A stretch of 64,000 nucleotides of DNA from Agathobacter sp. (GTDB lineage Bacteria > Bacillota > Clostridia > Lachnospirales > Lachnospiraceae), in assembly GCA_017409825.1 (NCBI GenBank), contig JAFQRZ010000016.1, positions 62,001-126,000 of the forward strand, written 5' to 3'. Positions 17,673 to 25,269 of the stretch are shown here, in pieces (position 1 is the first letter of the stretch; every line of letters starts with the position of its first letter). The translations under genes were made by a program, and so were the position numbers. A model generated the notes under the pieces. It searched no databases. It was not told the DNA's origin and saw nothing but the letters and a program-made list of their open reading frames with translations.

Positions 17673-18098
17673 TTATTCAGAAAAACCATTACATGTCAAT
17701 GCACCATCAACATACGCAATATTGTATACTCGAGTCTCTGTAATTTCATCCTCGCTGTTCAAGCTCTTCATTTTAATCAAAATCTGACCTTCTGTCTCAT
17801 CCATGCAGTTAAAAATAAATACACGATACGAATCAGATACCCCAGCTTGAAGAGAAAAGCTATCATCATCCACAGACTTATCCTCTAACAGCTCAATATC
17901 AGTACCAGATATCTCATACTCCCAACGATATGGCAAAGCCTGATTTTCATATAAAACAATCGTTACCAGACTACCTTCTATCGTAATCTCATCCATTTGC
18001 TCATAATGAATATAATCTAACTGCTCTTTGGAACATCCCACAAGGAAGAATAGCACAAGAAATATCATTAATAGTAATCTGCAGTTTATGTACTTCAT
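17673..18098 (-). CDS. lipoprotein with chagasin-like (inhibitor I42) features
   Basis: A 141-residue protein with a lipoprotein signal ending LVGC (Cys22). The mature domain is a single beta-sandwich. Its order of features (ALPYRWEYEISG, then VDDDSFSLQAG, then YRVFIFNCMDETEGQILIKM) resembles chagasin-type cysteine-protease inhibitors, although the usual NPTTG loop is replaced by NQALP. The resemblance is weak and no inhibitory role is claimed. The start at 18098 has GGGGG about 8 nt upstream; an earlier ATG at 18113 lacks a site. It is the only exported member of the cluster apart from membrane anchors. Confidence 0.6.
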   Translation of the reverse strand: MKYINCRLLLMIFLVLFFLVGCSKEQLDYIHYEQMDEITIEGSLVTIVLYENQALPYRWEYEISGTDIELLEDKSVDDDSFSLQAGVSDSYRVFIFNCMDETEGQILIKMKSLNSEDEITETRVYNIAYVDGALTCNGFSE

Positions 18099-18117
18099 AC
18101 ATATTCCCCCCATGACA

Positions 18118-18420
18118 CTATTTCACAACACGTTTTTCCAACAACGTTCCATTCTCACCATCTAATAAAAAACGTATCCCTCGAAACGCATATACCGATA
18201 AATGTCCATCCACAACATTCATGTCTGGATACCATTCATCCTTTTCCTTACCGAGTACAGAATCCAGAATTTCTTTTATATTCCACAACTTCACACCATC
18301 GTAGGAATATGCCTCAATATTGTTTAAAATAGGCTTACCATCTGCACCTTTGTACAAAACAGCCACATAACCTGCTAATTCCACTTGTAATGCACACTCT
18401 CTATTTTCCTCTATCATCAA
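18118..18420 (-). CDS. hypothetical protein in SPFH/zinc-ribbon cluster
   Basis: A 100-residue soluble protein, mainly beta-strands (VAVLYKGADGKPILNNIEAY, DGHLSVYAFRGIRFLLDGEN), ending VVK. No cysteine pairs or membrane segment are present. Its start overlaps the stop of the large SPFH-like gene by 4 nt, so the two are translationally coupled and probably act together. The repeated strand-turn pattern could be one or two blades of a propeller-like fold. No family was recognised. Confidence 0.6.
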   Translation of the reverse strand: MMIEENRECALQVELAGYVAVLYKGADGKPILNNIEAYSYDGVKLWNIKEILDSVLGKEKDEWYPDMNVVDGHLSVYAFRGIRFLLDGENGTLLEKRVVK

Positions 18421-20024
18421 AACACATCCCCTAAAATTCGATTTACTACATTATTTGCCTCGGTCAAACTAGCACCCGTTTTATTCATATAATATCGCGC
18501 TAATTCAGGCTTAGAAAGCTCATCTTTCATCAAATATATATAACTTTCTGCAGAATTTGTTGGTAAGTTCACTGGCTGAGGATATGTACCATTTTGTGCA
18601 CGGATAATCGCTGTAACCCATTCACCTGGATTATCACATACAAATCCATATCCCCCAAATAAAGAAGGATAATTAATATGCAATAAATCCTCGCGTGCTA
18701 CTTTTGGATTTTGAATTTTTCCTAGTTCACATTTAAGCTCCTTTTGGGCTCCTTCAAAAACAAGTAGACCTTGTTTTAAGCACAATCGGCCTGGTTTATC
18801 TGCAAATTTGGCTTTACTTACCTTGTATATTTTATCCTCTCTTAACATACAATTCTCGTTTTCAGGAAAGACGTTCTCCATCCCAGCTCTTGCACCACCA
18901 TTAATTTCTCTGCCACACTGTGGACAAAACTTTAAATCCGCGGCTCTATCTGAAACATCTAATCCACACTTTGGACAGAATCGTTTTACATTTGTCGCCG
19001 CATTCCGTGACAGTGTCACAGGACTTACCGGCTTTTGAGAACCACATTTTGGGCAGAACTTCGCTGTATTTGTATTCGTTCTGCCACAATTACAAATCCA
19101 ATAAAGACCTGAGCGCTCCTCCCTAATACGAGAGTCACGTGTTGTATTCGTCGCATTCTCCATAGCAACTTTTAAATTCTCTTCTCTACTGGCTTGCTCT
19201 GCTTGACGCATCTCTTCTGCCCTACGAGCCTCTGCTGCCTTACGTTCTGCTTCAGCGGCTAGCTCCTGCAATTCCCTTGCACGTTGTTCTGCTTCTGCCT
19301 TTGTTTTCTTTGCCTGAATAATCTTTTGGAAGCCTTCCTCATCTGGCATAACGCTAGAGAAAGCTATCTCTTTTACTTCTACACCAAGCTGCTTTTTCCA
19401 GTGTTCTTTTAACAATGCATTGACTGGAGAAACCATGCGCTCCGATGCATAAGCCAGTTGGTCATAGCGAATGCCAACCTCTCCTAACTCTCCTATTACT
19501 GTGACCAAAGCTTTTACAAATTCCTCTTCCATCGGTATCGGATCATCCTGCTTCTTCGATTTCAGATAGTATACGAGAGGTTCTCCCATACCTATGGTAA
19601 ATGTTCCTGATCCTTGCAATGTAATATCAATATTATATTCTGCATCATGGAAAGCCACATCATTAAAGGTAAAGCTATGCTTTGTTCCCTGTTCAAAACT
19701 CAAAATCTGTGCTGTCACAGTTTCTACCGCTTCGACTGCAAATTCATCTGGAAACTCCTCGCGAATTCCTGCAATTCTTTCTGCTGTTTCTAGCGATAGC
19801 ATATTTGCCTCTACCGCATCGTGATAAATATAGCCTCCTGGTATTACTGCACAATCAACGATTTTTCCATCACTTAGTAACAAAAGTGTCTGATTTTCTG
19901 CAAGCACGATACGTGTTCCATTTTCCAGATTTCCACTTGGAAGATTATTGCAAAATATATAATTCTCCCATATTTCCTCTATCATACCACAAGCTTTTTC
20001 TGGTATCGCATAAATCAATCCCAT
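18417..20024 (-). CDS. SPFH-like 'virion core' protein with coiled coil, zinc ribbons and C-terminal PH/GRAM-like region
   Basis: A 535-residue protein. Residues 1-230 match the SPFH-like domain of YdjI-type 'virion core' proteins (MGLIYAIPEKACGMIEEIWE at the start, then NGTRIVLAENQTLLLLSDG). A charged Glu/Ala/Arg coiled coil follows at about 235-290. Zinc ribbons lie at about 310-330 (CNCG...FCPKCG) and 346-371 (FCPKCG...FCPQCG). Residues about 390-500 look like a PH/GRAM-type beta domain, and the last 35 residues form a helical hairpin. In Bacillus, YdjI belongs to a membrane-stress operon with PspA. AGGAG lies about 7 nt before the ATG. The function here is unknown. Confidence 0.78.
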   Translation of the reverse strand: MGLIYAIPEKACGMIEEIWENYIFCNNLPSGNLENGTRIVLAENQTLLLLSDGKIVDCAVIPGGYIYHDAVEANMLSLETAERIAGIREEFPDEFAVEAVETVTAQILSFEQGTKHSFTFNDVAFHDAEYNIDITLQGSGTFTIGMGEPLVYYLKSKKQDDPIPMEEEFVKALVTVIGELGEVGIRYDQLAYASERMVSPVNALLKEHWKKQLGVEVKEIAFSSVMPDEEGFQKIIQAKKTKAEAEQRARELQELAAEAERKAAEARRAEEMRQAEQASREENLKVAMENATNTTRDSRIREERSGLYWICNCGRTNTNTAKFCPKCGSQKPVSPVTLSRNAATNVKRFCPKCGLDVSDRAADLKFCPQCGREINGGARAGMENVFPENENCMLREDKIYKVSKAKFADKPGRLCLKQGLLVFEGAQKELKCELGKIQNPKVAREDLLHINYPSLFGGYGFVCDNPGEWVTAIIRAQNGTYPQPVNLPTNSAESYIYLMKDELSKPELARYYMNKTGASLTEANNVVNRILGDVF

Positions 20025-20041
20025 AACATTTCTCCTAAATC

Positions 20042-20290
20042 TTAACCGATTTTATTTCCACAACCTGCACAGAACTTATCTCCGGATGTTAGTTTGCTGC
20101 CACAATTTGGACAGAAATTTGGAGTCGCACCCATGGCGGTATTCTGTGTAAAATGCTGCGACTGAGACTGCTGATAATTCTGTGCTCCTTGATTTGCATT
20201 GTTATTTTCATTTTTCTTTTTTCTTGTAAAAAACCATGCCACAAGACCTACAACTAATATTATTAACCAATAACCTCCACCTGTTTCCAT
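20042..20290 (-). CDS. single-pass membrane protein with zinc ribbon
   Basis: An 82-residue protein with an N-terminal helix (YWLIILVVGLVAWFFT, residues 7-22), a basic stop-transfer (RKKK), a Gln/Asn-rich linker and a C-terminal zinc ribbon (NFCPNCGSKLTSGDKFCAGC, residues 58-77). It lies between the two SPFH-like genes. The layout suggests a membrane tether whose ribbon contacts the SPFH-like partners, which is an inference from context. Confidence 0.7.
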   Translation of the reverse strand: METGGGYWLIILVVGLVAWFFTRKKKNENNNANQGAQNYQQSQSQHFTQNTAMGATPNFCPNCGSKLTSGDKFCAGCGNKIG

Positions 20291-20317
20291 AACCTTCTCC
20301 TTTATAATAGTCTTATT

Positions 20318-21502
20318 TTATATCTGCTGTCCACAATTTGGACAGAACTTAAAGTTCGCCATTTCTGCTGGAATTTTAAATCCACATGCCTTGCATTCCT
20401 TTTGTTCTGGGCATTTGGAACCACACTGTGGGCAAAATGTCATGTGATTTACCATACCACAGCTACAAGTCCATGTGTTTGCATCCGAAGCTGCAGGCTT
20501 TGGTTGTGCTTGTGGTTCCTCACGCATCAGTTCTGCCACATTTACATTTGCAGATTGCTGTGCCATGTTCATTCCCATAAATCCGTTTACAGCACCGAAG
20601 GTGTTTTCTGCCGCAGCCTCCATTGCATTTGCCTGTGCCGCACCTACTCTCGCTCCCAACATGGATTTGTTTCCAGAGTAAACTCTCGACTCCTGTAAAT
20701 CACGAATCTTATCAATGCTTTCTTCGTCTGGCAAGATATTGCTAAATGCAACCGTCTGCACCTCAATACCACGTTCTTTTCTCCACGACTCACTAAGCTG
20801 TCCACGTAAAATACGAACTAATTCTTCTGTCTTTAAAGACATCTGGTCATAGTGAACCCCCTCATTTGCGAGCTGTCCCAATACTGGAAGCATTGCATTC
20901 TGCATCTCTGCCTTTAACTGCGTCTCGATCTGCTGTTTCATAAATACCTCTGTCACGTTTCCGCACACATTGGCATAAAAAAGCAAAGGGTCTGCAATCT
21001 TATAACTATATACACCAAAGCCTTTCAGCAGAATAGTCATATTAAATTCCGCATCACGATACGGCACATTTCCAAAACCAAATCGGTTGTTCATAATCTC
21101 CTTTGTATTTACGAAATATACTCTCTGGTCATTGGTTGCCTGACCTCCAAATGCAAATCTCGCCTTTAAGCCCTCAAAGGTAACCTTTAAATTCTCACCA
21201 AATTCCCCACAGAACAACGATGGTTCCGTCTGACTATGATATTCATAACCACCCTGCTCCGCTGTAAAATCAATGATTCTTCCATTCTCTACAACGATTA
21301 TCATCTGCCCTGCGTTAACCGCAATACGGCTTCCCTCTGTAATTACATTATCATTTGGATTCTTCCCTGCACCGCCCGATGAACGAGCATGTCCTTTTTT
21401 TACTAAAGTGTTTGCATCCAAAGCATCACAATATATGTAATCTTCCCATAAATCGCTGATATATGAAAAATATGTATCAGCTACTGATCTTATTAATCCC
21501 AT
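20318..21502 (-). CDS. SPFH-like 'virion core' protein with C-terminal zinc ribbons
   Basis: A 394-residue paralogue-like partner of the 535-residue protein. The N-terminus (MGLIRSVADTYFSYISDLWE...GSRIAVNAGQMIIVVENGRI) and the middle (VPYRDAEFNMTILLKGFGVY) fit the YdjI/SPFH-like fold up to about residue 260. A short helix, then Ala/Met-rich and Gln/Pro-rich linkers, lead to double zinc ribbons at about 343-392 (CSCG, FCPQCG, CKACG, FCPNCG). SPFH proteins form membrane-associated oligomeric assemblies. Two such proteins in one operon suggest a hetero-oligomer. Confidence 0.8.
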   Translation of the reverse strand: MGLIRSVADTYFSYISDLWEDYIYCDALDANTLVKKGHARSSGGAGKNPNDNVITEGSRIAVNAGQMIIVVENGRIIDFTAEQGGYEYHSQTEPSLFCGEFGENLKVTFEGLKARFAFGGQATNDQRVYFVNTKEIMNNRFGFGNVPYRDAEFNMTILLKGFGVYSYKIADPLLFYANVCGNVTEVFMKQQIETQLKAEMQNAMLPVLGQLANEGVHYDQMSLKTEELVRILRGQLSESWRKERGIEVQTVAFSNILPDEESIDKIRDLQESRVYSGNKSMLGARVGAAQANAMEAAAENTFGAVNGFMGMNMAQQSANVNVAELMREEPQAQPKPAASDANTWTCSCGMVNHMTFCPQCGSKCPEQKECKACGFKIPAEMANFKFCPNCGQQI

Positions 21503-21540
21503 TTTGCTCCTCCTGCTATTATTCTATCTTCCGAATCATT

Positions 21541-22512
21541 CTATTTCCAAAAAACACAACAATGACTAGCATCTGACTTGGTATTCGTTCTGAGGCATGT
21601 TTTAGATGGTCGACTATAATAACCACAAGTCCAACATTCTTGCGTTGTTGAATTACATGACCAGTCTACATGTTTGCTATAAAACAAATCTCCCATAGCC
21701 TGATTTTTCTCTTGGTTAATCTTTCGTAATTTTTCCTGACGCTCACGCTCAATCTGCATATTGCGTTCATGATATTCTTGCTGCTGTTTTGAGTATTCTT
21801 CTAGTCTTCGTCTCTGTTCCTCTAACTTCTCCATATTTTCAGATTGAATACTACCATCTATCAAACCACAAATATACACCGATAATCGTAGATTATGTTT
21901 TTTCGCACCATTCGCAATCTGCTCTGGTGTCAATTTCATCATGTTGTCAATTTTACCAGTAAAACTATTTGTCACACCTTGTAAAATTCCAGGTACTTTA
22001 TCTTTCCAAACACTTTGTCTGTTAGTGTTCGCAATATTCCAAAATGTATAATATGCATTATAAACTTCTGCTGCCTTTGTAACTAGAATCTGAGTTTGCT
22101 CCTGCTTTGACTGTGGAATATCAAATCCAATTCCATCAGAAGGATATGGCGTATCACAGTAAGGACACACTTTCTCCCCCTTTTCGTATGGAGCACCGCA
22201 TAAATAACATTCTGTTATTTTCTTTGCTTGTGAGGCCTGTGGATTTTCAAACGCATCTTCTATCCTTTCCAATTCGAGCAACAATTGCTCATACCTGTTT
22301 TGCTGTTGTAAACAGATTTCACAATTTTGACCTATCGGACAGAGTCTTTCACAGTACTTTCCTGGTTTAGGCTGTGACTCCTTTTCTTCCTGTATCTTCT
22401 TCGCATCATTTAAAAACATGTTCCCCAAGATTCCATACTGCGACAAACCTACAATTCCTGTATCAACTTTTGATAAATCAACATTTGATGCAATAAAATC
22501 CTTTAATCCCAT
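21541..22512 (-). CDS. cysteine-rich coiled-coil zinc-ribbon protein, unknown
   Basis: A 323-residue soluble protein. Three cysteine clusters are seen: CERLCPIGQNCEIC near residue 55, a zinc ribbon CYLCGAPYEKGEKVCPYC near 100, and a C-terminal cluster (CNSTTQECWTCGYYS...CCVF). Between them is a long Glu/Arg/Gln coiled coil at about 225-270. The start at 22512 (MGLKDFIAS) has AGGAGAAGG just upstream, whereas the earlier ATG at 22536 has none. No family was recognised. It sits between the first cluster gene and the SPFH-like gene. Confidence 0.65.
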   Translation of the reverse strand: MGLKDFIASNVDLSKVDTGIVGLSQYGILGNMFLNDAKKIQEEKESQPKPGKYCERLCPIGQNCEICLQQQNRYEQLLLELERIEDAFENPQASQAKKITECYLCGAPYEKGEKVCPYCDTPYPSDGIGFDIPQSKQEQTQILVTKAAEVYNAYYTFWNIANTNRQSVWKDKVPGILQGVTNSFTGKIDNMMKLTPEQIANGAKKHNLRLSVYICGLIDGSIQSENMEKLEEQRRRLEEYSKQQQEYHERNMQIERERQEKLRKINQEKNQAMGDLFYSKHVDWSCNSTTQECWTCGYYSRPSKTCLRTNTKSDASHCCVFWK

Positions 22513-22526
22513 AACCTTCTCCTCTA

Positions 22527-22985
22527 TCAATGACATTGTTCACAAGCATAATAACCTTCTTGTATTGCTGCATTTATATTGTAAACAATGATTGACCAAC
22601 TACCATCTTCTGCTTTCCACAGGCTACAATCATAGGTATGATAAACCTTTGCATTGCTCTTACCATCTATGATAACTACATAATCATTCATAAACTCAAC
22701 CTGTTCTTCATATCTAGACGCCTTTCGTTCTAGAGTCTGATTTTTTCTCAATTGATACTCATATAAGTTATTCATATCTTCATATTCAGTGACCTTTGCA
22801 CCATATAGAACTCCTAACAAAATACAAACGACCAATAACACACCGCTTGCTATTTTCCATATCTTATTGGAATCAGCATTCGTATCTTTTTTCTCCGATT
22901 TCTCAGTTATAACCTTCCCACCACATGAAGCGCAAAACAAATCATTATCATTTAATTCGAACCCGCAATTATTACATTTCCTCAT
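22527..22985 (-). CDS. zinc ribbon - membrane helix - extracytoplasmic domain protein
   Basis: A 152-residue protein. It has an N-terminal zinc ribbon (CNNCGFELNDNDLFCASCGG, residues 4-23), a membrane helix (about 42-64), a short coiled coil (RKNQTLERKASRYEEQ) and a compact C-terminal domain holding YHTYDCSLWK and a final CEQC. It is the first gene of the cluster and could link an outside domain to the cytoplasmic ribbons. AAGGAGG lies about 8 nt before the ATG. Only 20 nt upstream lies a terminator-like hairpin (23006-23058). Confidence 0.68.
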   Translation of the reverse strand: MRKCNNCGFELNDNDLFCASCGGKVITEKSEKKDTNADSNKIWKIASGVLLVVCILLGVLYGAKVTEYEDMNNLYEYQLRKNQTLERKASRYEEQVEFMNDYVVIIDGKSNAKVYHTYDCSLWKAEDGSWSIIVYNINAAIQEGYYACEQCH

Positions 22986-23005
22986 AACATATTCCTCCTT
23001 ATAAC

Positions 23006-23058
23006 AAAAAACACATAGAATTTAACTGGACTAATCCAGCTAAATTCTATGTGTTTTA
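23006..23058 (-). terminator. terminator-like hairpin in the leader of the zinc-ribbon cluster
   Basis: Arms at 23011-23030 and 23035-23054 pair over 20 bp with one G-T position and a 4-nt loop, and a T-run follows on the minus strand. A candidate -10 (TATAAA) lies immediately upstream on the minus strand, so the hairpin would begin near the transcript start and precede the first gene by about 20 nt. It could be an attenuator, or simply the terminator of transcription arriving from either side. Confidence 0.7.
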
Positions 23059-23078
23059 TACTTTGACATTAAAATAAA

Positions 23079-23095
23079 AGCAGATACTATCTGCT
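23079..23095. promoter_or_regulatory. 17-nt palindrome near the cluster promoter
   Basis: AGCAGATA-C-TATCTGCT is a perfect palindrome upstream of the candidate -10 of the zinc-ribbon cluster. It may be an operator or a short hairpin. No matching regulator is seen nearby. Confidence 0.4.
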
Positions 23096-23117
23096 GTGCT
23101 GTGCTGTGCTATGCTGT
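23093..23117. repeat. pentanucleotide repeat (GCTGT)5
   Basis: Five tandem units read GCTGT, GCTGT, GCTGT, GCTAT, GCTGT. The tract is upstream of the cluster's candidate promoter and not in a gene. Copy number could vary by slippage. Confidence 0.75.
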
Positions 23118-23212
23118 TAGCAATTATCCTTTCTTTCATTTCTCCTGTCAACTCCTTATTTAGTAAGAAAAATATAACATATTTTATATTATATTACAAG
23201 TTTTGCCACTTA

Positions 23213-23247
23213 AAAAGCAATTCCGCATACATCGCAGAATTGCTTTT
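23213..23247 (-). terminator. intrinsic terminator of nuclease/transposase gene
   Basis: AAAGCAATTC pairs with GAATTGCTTT around an inner GC pair, with TTTTTAAG following on the minus strand. It lies 15 nt after the stop at 23262. The stem sequence is almost the same as that at 26352-26389. Confidence 0.8.
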
Positions 23248-23261
23248 CTTGTTTCACCTAT

Positions 23262-24128
23262 TTACAAATATTTCTTTGCCTCTTCTATATCTAAGTTATA
23301 TTCTTCTGTAATTAAAGATAAAATCTCTTCATCTGTTTTTTCAAGTTTACGAAGCATATTAACAGAGGAGTATATCCCTTCTTGTCGTCCCTCTTCTATT
23401 CCTTCCTCTTTTCCTTGATTAAACAATCTATCCGCCACTTCACACATCGTTTTCACCTCTTTCTTTTTATGATACAATACCCTCTCATATTTATGATCGC
23501 CTGACATAACCGCCAACAGTTTCAATACTGCATCTACATGCTCTATTTCACGTTCATCATTGGGGATATAATTCTTATTCTTCCTTTTCTGCACAAAGAA
23601 ATTCGCCACAATCCCAAAGTCGCTCTTAAACATCGCTAATTGTTCATCTGTAAGCCATGCTACTTCAATAATATGAACCTTATAGTCATTTATATACTCA
23701 TCAAGCCCCTCTGGAATCGTTATACATTCTTTAATGGACTTATATTCATTCCATCTTCTATCTACACCAAAGTATAACACAAGAGAAACTACTGGTACAA
23801 TGTTTTTTCTTTTATCTAGTAGCTGTCCTCGATACGATGCACCATCATAGCCCATGATACGAAATGGCATATTCTTATCAATCTTAACTTGATTTTCAAT
23901 TCCATACATCGCGATTGCAATATTTTCTTTCTTCCAGTATTTTGCGACATCACGTTCTTCTTCATGCAATTTTCCATCCTCTGCTTTATACTGTGCATGT
24001 ACCAACGCATTATCTAAATCATCTGGTTTAACTACCTCCTCTCCATCATACACACATACATTCACGATGTCTGCGAATACATCATTGTAATCTACTAAGA
24101 TTTTTTCTGATATATCCTTTTGTCCCAT
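23262..24128 (-). CDS. Rpn/PD-(D/E)XK nuclease-family transposase-like protein
   Basis: A 288-residue protein resembling the Rpn/PDDEXK_2 family of recombination-promoting nucleases. It starts with VDYNDVFADIVNVCVYDG, has the catalytic-region strand YGIENQVKID with Glu and Gln, then the Lys-rich RGQLLDKRKN and VVSLVLYFG, and ends with a helical acidic tail (GKEEGIEEGRQEGI) typical of the group. Members are often annotated as transposases without terminal repeats and promote recombination in E. coli. The start at 24128 has GAAAGGAAGG just upstream. It is a single gene with its own terminator; no inverted terminal repeats were seen. Confidence 0.78.
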   Translation of the reverse strand: MGQKDISEKILVDYNDVFADIVNVCVYDGEEVVKPDDLDNALVHAQYKAEDGKLHEEERDVAKYWKKENIAIAMYGIENQVKIDKNMPFRIMGYDGASYRGQLLDKRKNIVPVVSLVLYFGVDRRWNEYKSIKECITIPEGLDEYINDYKVHIIEVAWLTDEQLAMFKSDFGIVANFFVQKRKNKNYIPNDEREIEHVDAVLKLLAVMSGDHKYERVLYHKKKEVKTMCEVADRLFNQGKEEGIEEGRQEGIYSSVNMLRKLEKTDEEILSLITEEYNLDIEEAKKYL

Positions 24129-24479
24129 AAACCTTCCTTTCTCTTGCAAGGTTCTTCTGTAAGAATTATATATCTTATATTCAACAAATAACTTTATACT
24201 CTAATTCCTAATCTTGGATAATTCTCTGAAATGAAAATGATATCTAAACACATCAATATGCTTTTAGATACTGATAACTTGATATCTAACAAAACATTTT
24301 TGTCAGACATGGATGCTTCCTGCATCCGAACTATTAAAATAACTTTAAGCTCTCTACACAATTCCCACAGATATTCTCTCACAAGGAGTTATCTGTTGAT
24401 ATACGCATTATAATTATATATTTTATCAAATGCAAGTTTATCACTATTTTATCCAAAATCTTGTGAACCCTATACAAAA
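24129..24479. other. gene-free stretch
   Basis: About 350 nt upstream of the Rpn-like gene with no ORF having both a ribosome site and plausible codon use. A small hairpin GGATGC-ttcct-GCATCC lies at 24311-24327. Composition is A+T-rich. Nothing else was recognised. Confidence 0.5.
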
Positions 24480-24506
24480 TGGCACCGCCCAATTTGGGCG
24501 ATGCCA
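24480..24506 (-). terminator. intrinsic terminator, copy 3 of a shared family
   Basis: TGGCACCGCCC pairs with GGGCGATGCCA (one mismatch), with TTTTGTATA following on the minus strand. It ends the SPFH operon. The flanks match the terminators at 15174 and 17322. Confidence 0.85.
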
Positions 24507-24521
24507 CTAAATTTTGAAAAA

Positions 24522-25043
24522 TTATTCACGGAACAAACGATAAAATACTTCATACAGGAAAAACTCAATCAATAGCAGAATGACTGCTACGACAAGATAA
24601 AAGCCTGCTAATATCGCCATTCCCTGATTCGAACCGAGCAAAATACTTATTGCACTTGTCTTCTCTATAAAGGAACCATTCTCGGAGAGTGAGCGGTCGT
24701 ATGATTTGTCAAATTTAGCTCTTTCGATGATTCTTACTGGAAACTTCTCTAATCGCGCCACTCGACGTTCGCCATCTTCATTCTGATAGGTAACATAATA
24801 GTCCCTATATTCTTCTACCGATAAAATTTCACAGTTTTCAAAATATGCTTGTTTCTGCAATCCTTCCTTAGAAACATCCGTAATGTTATAAATTAAGGTG
24901 TTTTGTACCAAAACAACCGCAACAATATTCAAGATAAAAACTATTGTCCACATGATAATCATCAGCGGTGACTTTAATTGTTTCGGAAACATTCTGCGAA
25001 GAATTGCCCCAGGATTGGTAGCTAAATATAATCCATTAGACAT
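24522..25043 (-). CDS. two-helix membrane protein of SPFH operon
   Basis: A 173-residue protein with membrane helices at about 28-49 and 146-166, and a soluble beta-rich domain between them (YFENCEILSVEEYRDYYVTY...GERRVARLEKFPVRIIERAK). The start at 25043 was chosen because AAGGAG lies about 9 nt upstream; ATGs at 25052 and 25064 are too close to it or lack a site. It follows the ribbon-helix-helix gene with 1 nt between stop and start. No family was recognised; context suggests a membrane partner of the SPFH protein. Confidence 0.68.
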   Translation of the reverse strand: MSNGLYLATNPGAILRRMFPKQLKSPLMIIMWTIVFILNIVAVVLVQNTLIYNITDVSKEGLQKQAYFENCEILSVEEYRDYYVTYQNEDGERRVARLEKFPVRIIERAKFDKSYDRSLSENGSFIEKTSAISILLGSNQGMAILAGFYLVVAVILLLIEFFLYEVFYRLFRE

Positions 25044-25044
25044 C

Positions 25045-25266
25045 CTACTCATCTCCTTCCGCATTCAAAAAATCCAAATCAAACGTTTTATCCAATTCCG
25101 TCGACACATATCCGCCATTTTTCTTTCGTTGTTTCACACATTCGGTCAACAGGTATTCTATCTGCCCGTTTACCGAGCGAAAGTCATCCTCTGCCCAAGC
25201 TGCGATGGCATTATATAACTTAGCAGAAAGACGAAGCGGAACCTGTTTTTTCTGATTATCTGCCAT
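25045..25266 (-). CDS. ribbon-helix-helix (Arc-like) DNA-binding protein
   Basis: A 73-residue protein. The strand QVPLRLSAKLYNAIAAWAED followed by two helices (FRSVNGQIEYLLTECVKQRK) is a standard Arc/MetJ ribbon-helix-helix core. Such dimers bind tandem palindromic half-sites. Exactly such a tandem site overlaps the operon promoter at 26297-26315, so autoregulation is likely. It is 3 nt from the SPFH gene. Confidence 0.85.
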   Translation of the reverse strand: MADNQKKQVPLRLSAKLYNAIAAWAEDDFRSVNGQIEYLLTECVKQRKKNGGYVSTELDKTFDLDFLNAEGDE

Positions 25267-25269
25267 ACA

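Noticed and set aside
23093-23117. CRISPR-like repeat
   Set aside because: The unit is only five bases with no spacers; it is a simple tandem repeat.
23262-24128. A complete insertion sequence around the Rpn-like gene
   Set aside because: No terminal inverted repeats or target duplications were found at either side; the gene ends in an ordinary terminator.
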